Notes: a model not told the origin generated them from the sequence alone. DNA of 64,000 nucleotides from Fulvivirga imtechensis AK7 (GCF_000331535.1 NZ_AMZN01000002.1:83468-147467), one strand, 5' to 3'. Numbered from the stretch's first letter, positions 36,368 through 46,111 are shown. Numbers and translations: made by a program.

Positions 36368-37684
36368 TCATTTTATGTTTACATGGGCAACACCTCTCAC
36401 AAATTCTCCATTTACGATCTGCCATATCTGGTATTCTCTATCCGGAACATCTCCATGCAGATCAAAATTCAACGAACTATTTAACCCTTCATAGTCTATA
36501 TCATCTCCTTTTTCAATCAGTTGGCGTATTTCAACGATATCCTTGGCCGTCAATTTTTTGCCGGTACTTGATATGCTTCTTAGGTGCCGGGATAAAATTT
36601 TGGCATCAGTACTTTGAGCTTCCAGCATGGCCAGTGCAAATAAGTACACGATGTCGTATGCATCAGCCGTTTCCTCAGACTTGGGTTTTACTCCATACCT
36701 GGTGTGAAATTTTTGCTCGAAAGAGGTGCCCTGAATGCTTTTAAAAGACGTACAATACATGCCTTCTAAGGCCATAATATTGGCATTTTTCATTACCTGA
36801 TCACTACGGACGGCATCTGAACCGATGATCACTGGCTTATAGCTTTCAAAGAGGTGAGCGCTTTCTATCTGGTGAGAGATATTAATGATGCCTACAAGTG
36901 TAGAGATGAGATACAGTACTTCAGGCTTTGATTCCAAAATTTTCGACAAACGGGGAGTGACGTCATAATCCTCCAGGTTGACCAATGGACTATAACGATC
37001 TTCACCTACAATTTTACCTCCGGAGTTTATAAAATTACTTTTAAACTCCTGGGCCAAACCCCTTCCGTACACATCGTCTACATAGAAGATAGCAGCGGTT
37101 TTACGCCCGAGGTTATTAGCTGAAAAAATAGCAGCGGTCTTACCCTGAAGAGCATCAGAAGCAGCCGTGCGGAATGCCAGGTCGTTGTCGTTCAGTTCAG
37201 TGATCTCAATAGAAGTAGCAGTAGGAGAAATGGCCAGTACAGGGTTTTCAGGTAGCACATCATTGACTATTTTTATAAAACTACTGGAGGTAGTAGGGCC
37301 AATTATACCACTTACATTGTAATGCTTGATCAATTGTTTCGCCTTATCAACTGCAATAGCTACTTCCGAAGCCTCATCAGCAGGGATTAAAAATAATTCC
37401 TTATCCATTATTTTCCCGGAAGCATTAATCTCATCTACCGCTAATTGTGCCGCACGTATCATTTCTTCCGAAAACCCGCCAAGGGTAGACATAGGCAGGA
37501 GCATTCCCAGGTTTATAGTGCTGCCGGATAAAGCCTTCACTGAATCCACATCAATAGGCAGCGAAGATTTGTTCAGGTCAACAGCAACCAGTTCGTCTAT
37601 ATCGAGGTCTTGTACGCCATCATCCTGAGCTGATAGGCTGAGCGTAATGCATGTGGTCGCTAAAAAGATAGTTAGTTCTTTCAT
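36368..37684 (-). CDS. ABC-type branched-chain amino acid-like substrate-binding protein (paralogue 2)
   Basis: Start set at ATG 37684, which gives MKELTIFLATTCITLSLSAQ as signal peptide and 438 residues, exactly the length of paralogue 1; the frame extends to 37738 but those residues are polar. It keeps the same lead (VQDLDIDELVAVDLNKSSLP) and fold landmarks (INLGMLLPMS, IIGPTTSSSF, AISPTATSIEIT, PEVLYLISTLVG). The conserved lead before the binding domain is unusual and shared by both proteins, suggesting a specific partner-docking segment. Tandem duplication is evident from order, orientation and similarity along the whole length. Confidence 0.85.
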   Translation of the reverse strand: MKELTIFLATTCITLSLSAQDDGVQDLDIDELVAVDLNKSSLPIDVDSVKALSGSTINLGMLLPMSTLGGFSEEMIRAAQLAVDEINASGKIMDKELFLIPADEASEVAIAVDKAKQLIKHYNVSGIIGPTTSSSFIKIVNDVLPENPVLAISPTATSIEITELNDNDLAFRTAASDALQGKTAAIFSANNLGRKTAAIFYVDDVYGRGLAQEFKSNFINSGGKIVGEDRYSPLVNLEDYDVTPRLSKILESKPEVLYLISTLVGIINISHQIESAHLFESYKPVIIGSDAVRSDQVMKNANIMALEGMYCTSFKSIQGTSFEQKFHTRYGVKPKSEETADAYDIVYLFALAMLEAQSTDAKILSRHLRSISSTGKKLTAKDIVEIRQLIEKGDDIDYEGLNSSLNFDLHGDVPDREYQIWQIVNGEFVRGVAHVNIK

Positions 37685-37976
37685 TATTTCTGATGTTTCT
37701 GACTTATTATCCCACTGACTGGATTCTACCGGTCTCAACTATGCAAAATCTTCTGCACCAGTATCTTGTGAATCATAAGCGGATCAATTATCAGTAAAAA
37801 AAATCCTGCACATCGAGGATAAAGAAGTAACTGATCCCGGTAAATTTTAATAATATACGAAGTAAAATCGATTTTGTAAAGCAGTATACCTAAATATCAG
37901 TATGTTGATAAAATGTTTAGCACATCCAGCAAACCGTGTAATGCACAGACTTTTTTCGTGGTAATGTAGTAGCCGC

Positions 37977-39293
37977 CTATTCAGGGCTAAGCATGCCGGA
38001 AAGATACTTAAGTTCCACCTCGGCTTGCTTGGCGGCAAATGCGGCATCCTGATACCTTAGCTCTGCATTAATAAGATTGATTTGCGACTCCCTAAGCTCC
38101 AGTGCGTTAGACAATCCTATTTGATATCTTTCCTGTGCTATTTCATTGTTTTCTTTAGCAACATCCAGGTTTTCCCCCTCCAGGGCTAGCAGGTCCAGGC
38201 TGTTCTTATAATTGACAAAGCGGGTCTTAATGGCTGTATTGTATTCCAAAAGCTTGTCTGCATACTGATATTGAGCAGACTGGTACTGGATCTTTGTATT
38301 TTCAATGCGCCTTTGAACGTTGAAGCCATCGAATAACGTCCAGCGGGCAGTAAGCCCATAAGTAAGGTCATCAGAGCTGCCACTCAAGACGAATCCTGCC
38401 GGAGATTCGAAGTTGGAACGCGAGTAGTTAGCAAAAAGGCCTACCTCTGGCAATCTGTCTCCTTTTGTTATTTTTTCATTATGAAGGGCAATGATTTGCT
38501 CTTTACGCAGCGCCAGCAATTCCGCATTTTCTGACTCCATGTTATCCAGCAATACTGCCAGTTGCAAATTCTGATCGTTAGTGATAGTATACTCGATCAC
38601 AAATGGAAGGGTATCGGCTTCAACTTCAACTGCCATTAGCCTCATCAGGTCCAGTTTTTTAATAGTGAAAGTTTCCATTTGTCTGATCATGGCCGATTTG
38701 TCAGCATTAAGATCTACCTGCGCCTGCAGGTATTCCAGTTTGGAAGCTTTTCCCAATTCATATTTGTCTTTGGCTATTCGTAGCCGTTCTTCGGAGAGCT
38801 CTACATTGCTTTTGTAAAGGGCAAGTCGTTCTTTTTCCTGCGCGGCGGTATAAAATGCTGTGGAGATGTTATATACCAGTAGTTCAATCTGCGCCTGGGT
38901 AGCCTGTTCACTTTGTTCATTTAACTCGCCAAGTTGGTCATAGGTAGTAAACATCTTAAACCCATCAAAAATTGTCCAGTTAAGGGCCGCGCCATAGACT
39001 TCGCGCTGGTTTTGCGCGCCATCTCTGTTTACCACATCGCCTGAAGCCCTTTGCTGCTCAAAAGACTGCACACCGTAGGTTCTGTTGTAGTCAAGGCTTA
39101 AGTCAGGCAGAAAGCCCGCATTGCCCCGTGTGTAGTTATTCTTGGCAATTTGCTGGTTATTACGGGCTATTTTAATAGAATAGTTGTTTTTTAGCGCTCT
39201 TTCAATAGCCTGTTGTAGTGTTAATGGCTCCTGCGCATGTGTACATGGCGCCAGAATAAAAGTGAAGCAGATAAAAGTTAGAAATATTCTCAT
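37977..39293 (-). CDS. TolC-family outer-membrane efflux protein
   Basis: 438 residues with a signal peptide ending CTHAQ (about 20). Two outer-membrane-efflux repeats are visible, each starting with a long helix (LTLQQAIERALKNNYSIKIA; later EYNTAIKTRFVNYKNSLDLL) and ending in helices such as LRESQINLINAELRYQDAA. It would form the trimeric exit duct of the RND system encoded upstream. Its start codon directly follows the stop of the RND permease gene (39294), so it is the last gene of a three-gene operon. Confidence 0.94.
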   Translation of the reverse strand: MRIFLTFICFTFILAPCTHAQEPLTLQQAIERALKNNYSIKIARNNQQIAKNNYTRGNAGFLPDLSLDYNRTYGVQSFEQQRASGDVVNRDGAQNQREVYGAALNWTIFDGFKMFTTYDQLGELNEQSEQATQAQIELLVYNISTAFYTAAQEKERLALYKSNVELSEERLRIAKDKYELGKASKLEYLQAQVDLNADKSAMIRQMETFTIKKLDLMRLMAVEVEADTLPFVIEYTITNDQNLQLAVLLDNMESENAELLALRKEQIIALHNEKITKGDRLPEVGLFANYSRSNFESPAGFVLSGSSDDLTYGLTARWTLFDGFNVQRRIENTKIQYQSAQYQYADKLLEYNTAIKTRFVNYKNSLDLLALEGENLDVAKENNEIAQERYQIGLSNALELRESQINLINAELRYQDAAFAAKQAEVELKYLSGMLSPE

Positions 39294-42200
39294 CTATACT
39301 CGTGCTAGTCGTTTTTCTTTGCTGGTGACATAACTATAAACTGCCGGGATAACAAACAAAGTAAGTATGGTAGCGAAAACCATACCTCCGATTACGGCAA
39401 TACCCATGGAGACCCTGCTCTCTGATCCGGCTCCTAAAGCAAGCGCTATTGGCAGTATTCCCAATATTGTAGATAAGCTGGTCATTAATATCGGCCGGAA
39501 ACGTGCCTTTGCCGCGCCAACAATGGATTCACGGATGTCCAGGTCCTGAGCTTTTCTCTGGTTGGCAAATTCCACAATTAAAATTCCATTTTTTGTAACC
39601 AGACCGATCAGCATAATGATACCTATCTGGCTAAAAATGTTTAATGTCTCACCAAAGAACCAGAGTGAGAGGAGCGTACCAGCCAACGCCAATGGAACCG
39701 TGAACATAATGATCAGCGGGTCTCTAAAGCTCTCGAACTGAGCCGATAGCACCAGGTAAATAAGTATCAGGGCAAATGCAAAAGCAAAGTAGAGGTTATT
39801 AGCGCTCTCCTGGTATTCCAGAGAGCTTCCGGCCAGGGCAGTGCTAAATGAGCCGTCAAGTACTTCATCCGATATCCTGTACATCTCATCAAGCCCGGCA
39901 CCGAGGGTGTAGCCGGGGGAAAGGCTGGCGGAGAAGGTAGCTGATGCAAACCGGTTGTAGCGATAAAGCTGAGGCGGTGTACTTTGCTCCTGCAGGGTAA
40001 CCAGGTTATCCATCTGAATGATATCGTCTTCGCTATTTTTTACGTAAATAGAACGAAGGTCCAAGGGGTCGTTGCGGTTGTCACGCTCCACCTGACCAAT
40101 GATGTAATACTGCTTGCCATCTTTTACAAAATATCCAAAACGCTGCCCGCTAAGGCTAAGCTGTAGCGTTTGGGCAATATTTCTAACCGATACTTTCAGA
40201 TTGCGAGCCTTTTCTCTATCGATAGTTACGTTGAGTTCAGGTTTGTTGAATTTAAGGTCAAGGTCTACAAAGTCAAATACCTTACTTTCCTGTGCTATTT
40301 GCTGGAACTCGGGCAGTACTTCTTTCAGCTTTTCCAGGTTTGGAGCCTGGATAACGAATTGCACAGGCAACCCGCCTCTGCGGTCCCCGATGGTCTGTGG
40401 CTGTGTTACAAATGCTCTTGCACGTGTATTTCGAGCAATTTTGGGCTTAAGGTCATCTACAATTTGCGTCTGACTTCTTTCCCGCTTACTGGCATCGGTA
40501 AGCTGAACGATCACGAAGGCGGAGTTTACAGAGGATGATGCACCAAAGCCGGGAGATGTAATTGAAACAATAGATTCATGTTCAGGCACTTCTTTTTGTA
40601 CCAGGTCGATCATCTGGTCTACATAGAAGTCCATATATTCAAAAGTGGCTCCTTCGGGGCCAGTAGCAATTACCCTGAATGCGCCTCGGTCTTCAAGTGG
40701 CGCCAGTTCGTCAGGTATTTGCTTGATCAACAGGTAAATACCTGCTCCGGAAGCAATAACAATGACGAACGCCAGCCAACGGTATGTCATAAATCTTTCC
40801 AGGGCATTGCCATAGATATCGTTGAGTTTCTCAAAGAAGGGTTCTGTCTTGCGGTACAGCCAGTTATGACGCTCTCTGTGCTTCAATAGCTTGGAAGACA
40901 GCATGGGGGCAAGCGTTAACGCTACAAAGCTGGAGATAATAACTGACCCTGCTACTACCAGACCAAATTCTCTGAACAGGCGACCTGTAATTCCCTGCAA
41001 AAAGATGATTGGGAAAAACACTGCAGACAAAGCTACTGTTGTAGAAATTACAGCAAAGAAGATCTCTTGGGTACCTTTTTTTCCTGCTTCGGCCGGTTTT
41101 TCACCTTTTTCTATTTTCGCGTAGATATTTTCCAGCACCACAATGGCATCGTCCACAACCAGTCCGATAGCCAGCACTATACCCAGCATAGTAAGCACGT
41201 TGATGGAGAAATCGAATATGTACATTAAAAAGAAGGATCCTATCAATGAAATAGGCACCGTGATCACCGGAATGAAGGTAGTACGCCAATCTCTCAGAAA
41301 AGCGAAAATAATAAGCACCACAAGGAAAAAGGCCAGGTAAATAGTCTGTTGTACCTCGTTGATGGAGTCCTGGATGTATTCGGTATTATCGAAAGAGACC
41401 ATCACTTCGATATCCTTCGGCAGGTTGCGTTTGATATCTTCCAGTCGCTTATAGAACTGTGCGGCAATATCCAGGTTGTTGGTTCCGGGCTGCGGCACAA
41501 TGGCGGTGATCACCATGGGTATGCCATTATTTTTCAGCATGGTGCGGTCATTTTCAGGGAAGAATTCCGCCCTGCCGATGTCACGGAAGCGTATTACACC
41601 CCCGATGTCTTCCCGGATGATCAGGTCATTATATTCTTCAGGTGTATTTAGCCTGCCGAGGGTACGCACTGTAAGCTCGGTAGCGCTTCCTTCAATTCTA
41701 CCGGAGGGGAGTTCGAGATTCTGAGCATTAACAGCCTCATAAACGTCCAGCGGGGTCACTTTGTAGGCCGCCAGTTTGTCAGGGTCCATCCATAGCCTGA
41801 TTGAATATCGCTTCTCTCCCCATATCCGCACCTCGCTAACGCCTTCTATGGTCTGGAAGTTTTCCTTGAATGTGTTGTCAGCAATTTCTGACATTTCCAG
41901 CAGATTTCGTTGTTTGCTGAATATCCTCAAGGCTATGATAGGAGAGGAGTCTGCGTCAGCCTTTGAAACGATCGGAGGGTCGGCATCAGGAGGGAGGTTT
42001 CTTATGGCGCGTGAAACTTTATCACGTACATCATTGGCAGCAGCTTCCAGGTCTGTATCCAGCCCAAACTCCACTCTGATCGTACTTCTGCCTTCGCGGG
42101 ATACGGAGCTAAGTGTTTTGATGCCCTCAATACCGTTGATAGATTCTTCCAGAGGTTCTGTGATCTGTGTCTCAATAACGTCTGCATTAGCTCCTGCATA

Positions 42201-42353
42201 GCTGGTAGATACCGTGATGATAGGAGGATCCACACTGGGATATTCCCTGACACCTAAAAAATTGAACCCCACCAAGCCAAAAATAACGATGGTGATGGAC
42301 ATCACAATGGCCAAAACCGGCCTGTCGATACTAATACTGGAAAGACTACTCAT
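39294..42353 (-). CDS. RND-family multidrug efflux permease (AcrB/HAE1-like)
   Basis: 1019 residues, the normal size for a hydrophobe/amphiphile efflux-1 permease. Twelve transmembrane helices are arranged in two halves with two large periplasmic loops. Typical features: the N-terminal SSISIDRPVLAIVMSITIVI helix, the GLVVDDAIVVLENI region in TM4 with the paired Asp residues for proton transfer, the PISLIGSFFLMY helix, and GLVTKNGILIVEFANQ in the second half. It exports lipophilic drugs, detergents or dyes in exchange for protons together with the neighbouring MFP and TolC proteins. Substrates unknown. It overlaps the adaptor gene by 8 bp. Confidence 0.96.
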   Translation of the reverse strand: MSSLSSISIDRPVLAIVMSITIVIFGLVGFNFLGVREYPSVDPPIITVSTSYAGANADVIETQITEPLEESINGIEGIKTLSSVSREGRSTIRVEFGLDTDLEAAANDVRDKVSRAIRNLPPDADPPIVSKADADSSPIIALRIFSKQRNLLEMSEIADNTFKENFQTIEGVSEVRIWGEKRYSIRLWMDPDKLAAYKVTPLDVYEAVNAQNLELPSGRIEGSATELTVRTLGRLNTPEEYNDLIIREDIGGVIRFRDIGRAEFFPENDRTMLKNNGIPMVITAIVPQPGTNNLDIAAQFYKRLEDIKRNLPKDIEVMVSFDNTEYIQDSINEVQQTIYLAFFLVVLIIFAFLRDWRTTFIPVITVPISLIGSFFLMYIFDFSINVLTMLGIVLAIGLVVDDAIVVLENIYAKIEKGEKPAEAGKKGTQEIFFAVISTTVALSAVFFPIIFLQGITGRLFREFGLVVAGSVIISSFVALTLAPMLSSKLLKHRERHNWLYRKTEPFFEKLNDIYGNALERFMTYRWLAFVIVIASGAGIYLLIKQIPDELAPLEDRGAFRVIATGPEGATFEYMDFYVDQMIDLVQKEVPEHESIVSITSPGFGASSSVNSAFVIVQLTDASKRERSQTQIVDDLKPKIARNTRARAFVTQPQTIGDRRGGLPVQFVIQAPNLEKLKEVLPEFQQIAQESKVFDFVDLDLKFNKPELNVTIDREKARNLKVSVRNIAQTLQLSLSGQRFGYFVKDGKQYYIIGQVERDNRNDPLDLRSIYVKNSEDDIIQMDNLVTLQEQSTPPQLYRYNRFASATFSASLSPGYTLGAGLDEMYRISDEVLDGSFSTALAGSSLEYQESANNLYFAFAFALILIYLVLSAQFESFRDPLIIMFTVPLALAGTLLSLWFFGETLNIFSQIGIIMLIGLVTKNGILIVEFANQRKAQDLDIRESIVGAAKARFRPILMTSLSTILGILPIALALGAGSESRVSMGIAVIGGMVFATILTLFVIPAVYSYVTSKEKRLARV

Positions 42354-43422
42354 TGTCCTGAATTTCTATTGCTACTGCCGTTCCTTGTCTTAATTGAAGC
42401 GTGCCTGAGGTAATCACCGTGTCTCCGGCCGATAATCCAGAGGTAACCTGGATACGGTCCGCTGTCCTTATCCCTGTTTCTATTTCCGTGGATTCAGCTA
42501 CGCCATTTTTATATACAAACACTTTCTTGCTGTTGAGTTCCGGAATTACCGCTTCCGTAGGGATCATAATAGCATTCTCGTAGGTATCCAGTGTCAACTG
42601 AATTTTTACAAACTGGCCCGGAAGTAGCTTATTTTCTTTATTGGCACTGACAGCACGTATTAGCAGGCTTCTTGTCTTCGGATCTATTTGTGGCTCTATG
42701 GCATAGATTTCGCCAGTAAATACATCCTTGAAAGCATCTGTAGTGAATTCTATTTTGTCGCCGGCATTGACCTCACCAGAATATTTTCCCGGCACTGAAA
42801 AATCGACTTTTATGGGATTGATACTGTAAAGGGTAACAATGTTATCCGAAGGATTAAGATAGCTGCCTTCACTAACAGACCGGAGGCCTATAATGCCATC
42901 AAAGGGAGCGCGGATCTGGTGTTTTACAAGCTGAACCTGCCTTACTTTTATGTCAGCCATTGTAGTGTTTAAAGTGGTGAGAACCGTTTCATATTCCTCT
43001 TTACTTATGGCTTCTTTTTCCAGTAATTGCTTTTGGCGAAACTCAATATCTTCATTCAGTTTTTTTGAAAACTGCAATTTTTCAATCTCAGCTCTTATCT
43101 CATCATCATTCAACTGAACCAGTAGTTGTCCCTTTTTTACTCTTTGTCCTTCTTTGAAATTGATCCTTTCTACAATCCCGGATACCTCGGATTTTAGCGT
43201 TACATATTCATTGGCCATTAATGAGCCGGTGGAACGTAGTTTATTATCCAGAATATTCTGCTTCACTACAATGGCTGATACAGGTAGTCTTTCAGGTCCT
43301 GAAGAGACAGTTCCGGTGCCTGATGCCTCATTTTTTTCTACTTTAAATTGGGGGTAGACAATAAAACCTACAGCAATGATGACGATGATGCCGATAAGTA
43401 CTTTTTTAACCGTTGAACTCAT
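42346..43422 (-). CDS. Efflux RND transporter periplasmic adaptor (MFP)
   Basis: 358 residues, first gene of the RND operon. An N-terminal transmembrane or signal-anchor helix (VLIGIIVIIAVGFIVYPQF) is followed by the barrel-sandwich hybrid domain (VTLKSEVSGIVERINFKEGQ, RAPFDGIIGLRSVSEGSYL), a helical hairpin (about 115-165), and beta-barrel and membrane-proximal domains (IMIPTEAVIPELNSKKVFV). It links the inner-membrane pump to the TolC duct. The 269 bp upstream should hold the operon promoter; I see no regulator gene beside it. Confidence 0.94.
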   Translation of the reverse strand: MSSTVKKVLIGIIVIIAVGFIVYPQFKVEKNEASGTGTVSSGPERLPVSAIVVKQNILDNKLRSTGSLMANEYVTLKSEVSGIVERINFKEGQRVKKGQLLVQLNDDEIRAEIEKLQFSKKLNEDIEFRQKQLLEKEAISKEEYETVLTTLNTTMADIKVRQVQLVKHQIRAPFDGIIGLRSVSEGSYLNPSDNIVTLYSINPIKVDFSVPGKYSGEVNAGDKIEFTTDAFKDVFTGEIYAIEPQIDPKTRSLLIRAVSANKENKLLPGQFVKIQLTLDTYENAIMIPTEAVIPELNSKKVFVYKNGVAESTEIETGIRTADRIQVTSGLSAGDTVITSGTLQLRQGTAVAIEIQDNE

Positions 43423-43691
43423 AGAAATAGATTATACCGTAAAGTAATGTCTAAACATACTTTTATCTAATACCGCTCGTAAAATAACGCACCAATTCTG
43501 AAGAAAAAGTGAAGTAAAAGGTTTTTACATTTCTTTATAGACAAACAACCTGTTATTGTAGACAAACACAAAAATATCATGTTTCTAATCACTTTAACAG
43601 TGGCGGCAATCTTAAGTTAACGTGAGTTCGATATTAACTTTTAGTTGATTTTGTGGATAACGACAATCTTTCATTAGGTGATACCCCTTAA

Positions 43692-44318
43692 CTAAGGCGC
43701 ATCAGAGGCCGTTTCAGGAAAGAGATTTTCGTCATCCAGCAGTCTTTGAGCTGTGAACTGATGTTGCTGTAATTTTGGAATATTGCTATCGATCCAGTCT
43801 TTAACAGGATGTTGGAATGAGATACTTTGCATGGCATTCTGGTACATGGTGATGTCCTTTTTATGCGCCTTAACCATCATTTTCAGGAATTCCCTGTCGA
43901 AATGGTCGTCAATCAGCATCATGCTATCAATTTTTGCCTGATGTTTTGCATCCAGTGTACCTGAGATGGTCACGCCCTTTTCCTGTGCGATCTTCTTCAG
44001 GTTTTCAAGTGAGTGGGCGTGGTCTCTTTGTATCTGCTCTGCATAGCCGCCTACAGCTTCGAGTTCGGCTTTTTCTTTCACCAGATCACCCAGCTTTATT
44101 TGCATTTTATCTATCATGCCGGCACTTTTCATGAATACTTCAATCTCGTCATCATCCCAGGTCACGCCTTCTGCTATTTCCTGCTCGTGATAATGAGTTG
44201 CATCGTCCTCAATAAGATTTTCATCACCCTCATCTACCGTACTTTTTTGATTATTGCACGCAAGAAGTGCGGCAATGGACATGAGGCAGGTGAGGCTGGA
44301 TTTTAGTAGCTGTTTCAT
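43692..44318 (-). CDS. DUF4142 domain lipoprotein
   Basis: 208 residues. MKQLLKSSLTCLMSIAALLACN is a lipoprotein signal. The rest is helical with the DUF4142 pattern: FMKSAGMIDKMQIKLGDLV, then a Gln/His-rich helix ending QIQRDHAHSLENLKKIA, and a second pair with FDREFLKMMVKAHKKDITMY. DUF4142 proteins are exported ferritin-like four-helix bundles; the repeated DHxxxxxxL and HKxDI patterns fit that. Function unknown; stress or envelope roles are suggested for relatives. Dispersed repeat copy D lies 22 bp upstream of the start and may have altered its promoter. Confidence 0.83.
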   Translation of the reverse strand: MKQLLKSSLTCLMSIAALLACNNQKSTVDEGDENLIEDDATHYHEQEIAEGVTWDDDEIEVFMKSAGMIDKMQIKLGDLVKEKAELEAVGGYAEQIQRDHAHSLENLKKIAQEKGVTISGTLDAKHQAKIDSMMLIDDHFDREFLKMMVKAHKKDITMYQNAMQSISFQHPVKDWIDSNIPKLQQHQFTAQRLLDDENLFPETASDAP

Positions 44319-44339
44319 GGAATTTTCGAAGGTTAAATA

Positions 44340-44481
44340 GTGTCTCTAAGAAAACGCCAATGTCTGGCGTTACGCTCGCCCCAAAAATGCTCACGTACCT
44401 CAGTAAGCTCCGCTTTTTGGTACTTCGCAAGCCTTGACCTTGAAGTTTTCTTAAAGCCACTTAGAGTTTTCTTATAGACAC
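44340..44481. repeat. Dispersed TIR repeat, copy D
   Basis: 142 bp, beginning GTGTCTCTAAGAAAAC and ending GTTTTCTTATAGACAC; these 16-bp ends are inverted repeats with one mismatch. It is flanked by a perfect TAAATA duplication (44334-44339 and 44482-44487). The inner arm GTTTTCTTAAAGCCAC is again present (44446-44461). It lies just upstream of the DUF4142 gene. Confidence 0.87.
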
Positions 44482-44604
44482 TAAATACTCTCGTAATAAC
44501 TACCGGCAAGCGGTGATTGTTTTGTCACAGCCTAAATATTTGCCTGATGAAAATGTGCTTAGGCAAGAAAAAAAGAAAAAGAAGAACGTTGACTACGGTA
44601 AGCT

Positions 44605-45084
44605 TTAGTGGTCAGATACAATACCTTTAAATTTAAAAGGTATGTCTTCTCCGTTGTCTTTACCTTTTGCTATTACAGAAGCTTCGATCTCCCAGTTGCC
44701 GTTTTCCTGTTGATGTCCTTTGATATAGCCGTTGGTGATAGGATTGTAGCCCCTGTTGATACACCTGCACCTGCTTATTTCAAGGTAGGCATTTATTTCT
44801 GCCCAATGGTTCATCTCAAAGGTGGTTTGGCCGGATGACACTTCGAAAATGAGACCATAAGTAATTTGTGCATCTATCCGGGGGTCGCCACCACGGGCAA
44901 CCTGTATTTCAAAGACAGTACATTTTCCATCTACGATCTCTACGTGGTGGTTTTCGGATTTGATATTACTGTTTTTTGAAACACGGGTAGACAATGTATC
45001 GGCTTTTGGATTTTCCTGAGCGTTGCCGGCATGAGTTACCAGCAACACTGCAAGAAAAATAATGCTTAGAATGCTAATTTTCAT
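44605..45084 (-). CDS. Secreted protein of unknown function
   Basis: 159 residues with a signal peptide (ends HAGNAQ, about 22). The mature protein appears beta-rich and contains CRCINRGYNPITNGY, where the clustered Cys could form disulfides or bind metal, and repeated GDPR/GNWEIE turns. I do not recognise the family. Its start overlaps the end of the cyclophilin gene by 11 bp, so the two are co-transcribed, which could mean it is a folding client, but this is only a suggestion from context. Confidence 0.7.
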   Translation of the reverse strand: MKISILSIIFLAVLLVTHAGNAQENPKADTLSTRVSKNSNIKSENHHVEIVDGKCTVFEIQVARGGDPRIDAQITYGLIFEVSSGQTTFEMNHWAEINAYLEISRCRCINRGYNPITNGYIKGHQQENGNWEIEASVIAKGKDNGEDIPFKFKGIVSDH

Positions 45085-45511
45085 GGATGATTATTTGGTT
45101 GATCTTATCACCTTGCCGGATCTGATCTATCACTTCTAAACCATCAACTACCTTGCCAAAGCAGGTATGGTTTCTGTCCAGGTGAGCGGTGTTATCACGG
45201 CTGTGGCAGATGAAGAACTGACTGCCACCGGTGTTTCTTCCCGCATGGGCCATAGAAAGCACACCACGGTCATGGTATTGGTTGTCACCATCCAGCTCAC
45301 AATTAATTTTGTAACCAGGTCCACCGGCACCTGTTCCGTCAGGGCAGCCACCCTGGATAACGAAGTTGGGGATGACCCTGTGGAACGTAAGTCCATCATA
45401 AAAACCTTTTTTAGAAAGGTCAATAAAATTCTTCACTGTGTTGGGAGCGTCCTTTTCGTAAAACTCCACTTTCATAGTGCCTTTTTCTGTAATTATTTCT
45501 GCTGTTTTCAT
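45074..45511 (-). CDS. Peptidyl-prolyl cis-trans isomerase, cyclophilin type
   Basis: 145 residues, a minimal single-domain cyclophilin without signal peptide, so cytoplasmic. Key landmarks: VEFYEKDAPNTVKNFIDL, the active-site FHRVIPNFVIQGG (with the catalytic Arg and Phe), GSQFFICHS, and FGKVVDGLEVI. It speeds cis-trans isomerisation at proline during folding. The surface-loop residue usually binding cyclosporin (Trp) is replaced, as in most bacterial forms. It is first in a two-gene unit with the secreted protein at 44605. Confidence 0.94.
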   Translation of the reverse strand: MKTAEIITEKGTMKVEFYEKDAPNTVKNFIDLSKKGFYDGLTFHRVIPNFVIQGGCPDGTGAGGPGYKINCELDGDNQYHDRGVLSMAHAGRNTGGSQFFICHSRDNTAHLDRNHTCFGKVVDGLEVIDQIRQGDKINQIIIHEN

Positions 45512-45603
45512 TATTGATATTTAATGCTTCTTTTTCAACGCTGATTCCGGGTTGAAAATCCTTTTTCAATTAGTTTTTTGACAAAGCTATCAAATTCTAT
45601 CTT

Positions 45604-45617
45604 AATAAACGTTTATT
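45604..45617. promoter_or_regulatory. Palindrome AATAAACGTTTATT upstream of the DUF4442 gene
   Basis: A perfect 14-bp palindrome 9 bp ahead of the likely start at 45626. Its core ATAAACGTTTA also occurs twice at 59451-59482, ahead of the recombinase remnant. It could be an operator for a shared regulator, or coincidence in AT-rich sequence. Confidence 0.3.
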
Positions 45618-45625
45618 TTGTATGC

Positions 45626-46111
45626 ATGCTGAGTAATCAAACCAAAATGAAGTTGATCAACTGGTGGCCACCCATGTTGGGTACGGGGATCAGTTTGAAA
45701 AACGTATCCAAAGATTTCCGCACTTTCGAAGTGGTGATGAAGCTGCGGTGGTATAACCGCAACCTTGTTGGGATCCACTATGGAGGTTCGTTATACTCGA
45801 TGTGTGACCCCTGGTATATGTTCATACTTATGGCTAATCTGGGGAGCGAATATAAAGTAATGGACAAAGGAGCATCAATTCGTTATGTAAAGCCTGGAAA
45901 AGGTACGTTAAGATGCACATTTTATATCAGTGAGGACAAGATCAGAGAAATCAAAGAGGAAATTGATCAGATCGGTAAGAATGACTACACGTTTTTATGT
46001 GAGGTGACTAATGAAGAAGGAGAGGTGGTAACTGAGGTGGAGAAGATCGTGTATGTGAGGAAGAAGGATTTTGATTTTGAAAAATTTGAGACAATGAATA
46101 GAGGGAAATAG
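45626..46111 (+). CDS. DUF4442 hotdog-fold protein (thioesterase-like)
   Basis: 161 residues from ATG 45626 (MLSNQTKMKLINWWPP); a frame extending to a TTG at 45578 runs through the palindrome and is unlikely. The sequence follows the DUF4442 hotdog plan: PPMLGTGISLKNVSKDFRTFEV, then RNLVGIHYGGSLYSMCDPWY with the helix of the hotdog fold, and GASIRYVKPGKGTLRCTF. Relatives are acyl-CoA thioesterase-like, but the catalytic residues are not confirmed here. The 114-bp gap to the divergent cyclophilin gene holds the promoters. Confidence 0.82.
   Translation: MLSNQTKMKLINWWPPMLGTGISLKNVSKDFRTFEVVMKLRWYNRNLVGIHYGGSLYSMCDPWYMFILMANLGSEYKVMDKGASIRYVKPGKGTLRCTFYISEDKIREIKEEIDQIGKNDYTFLCEVTNEEGEVVTEVEKIVYVRKKDFDFEKFETMNRGK

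Noticed and set aside
44251..44460. 69-codon minus-strand frame over repeat copy D
   Set aside because: Generated by the repeat and by overlap with the DUF4142 start region; no signal of its own.
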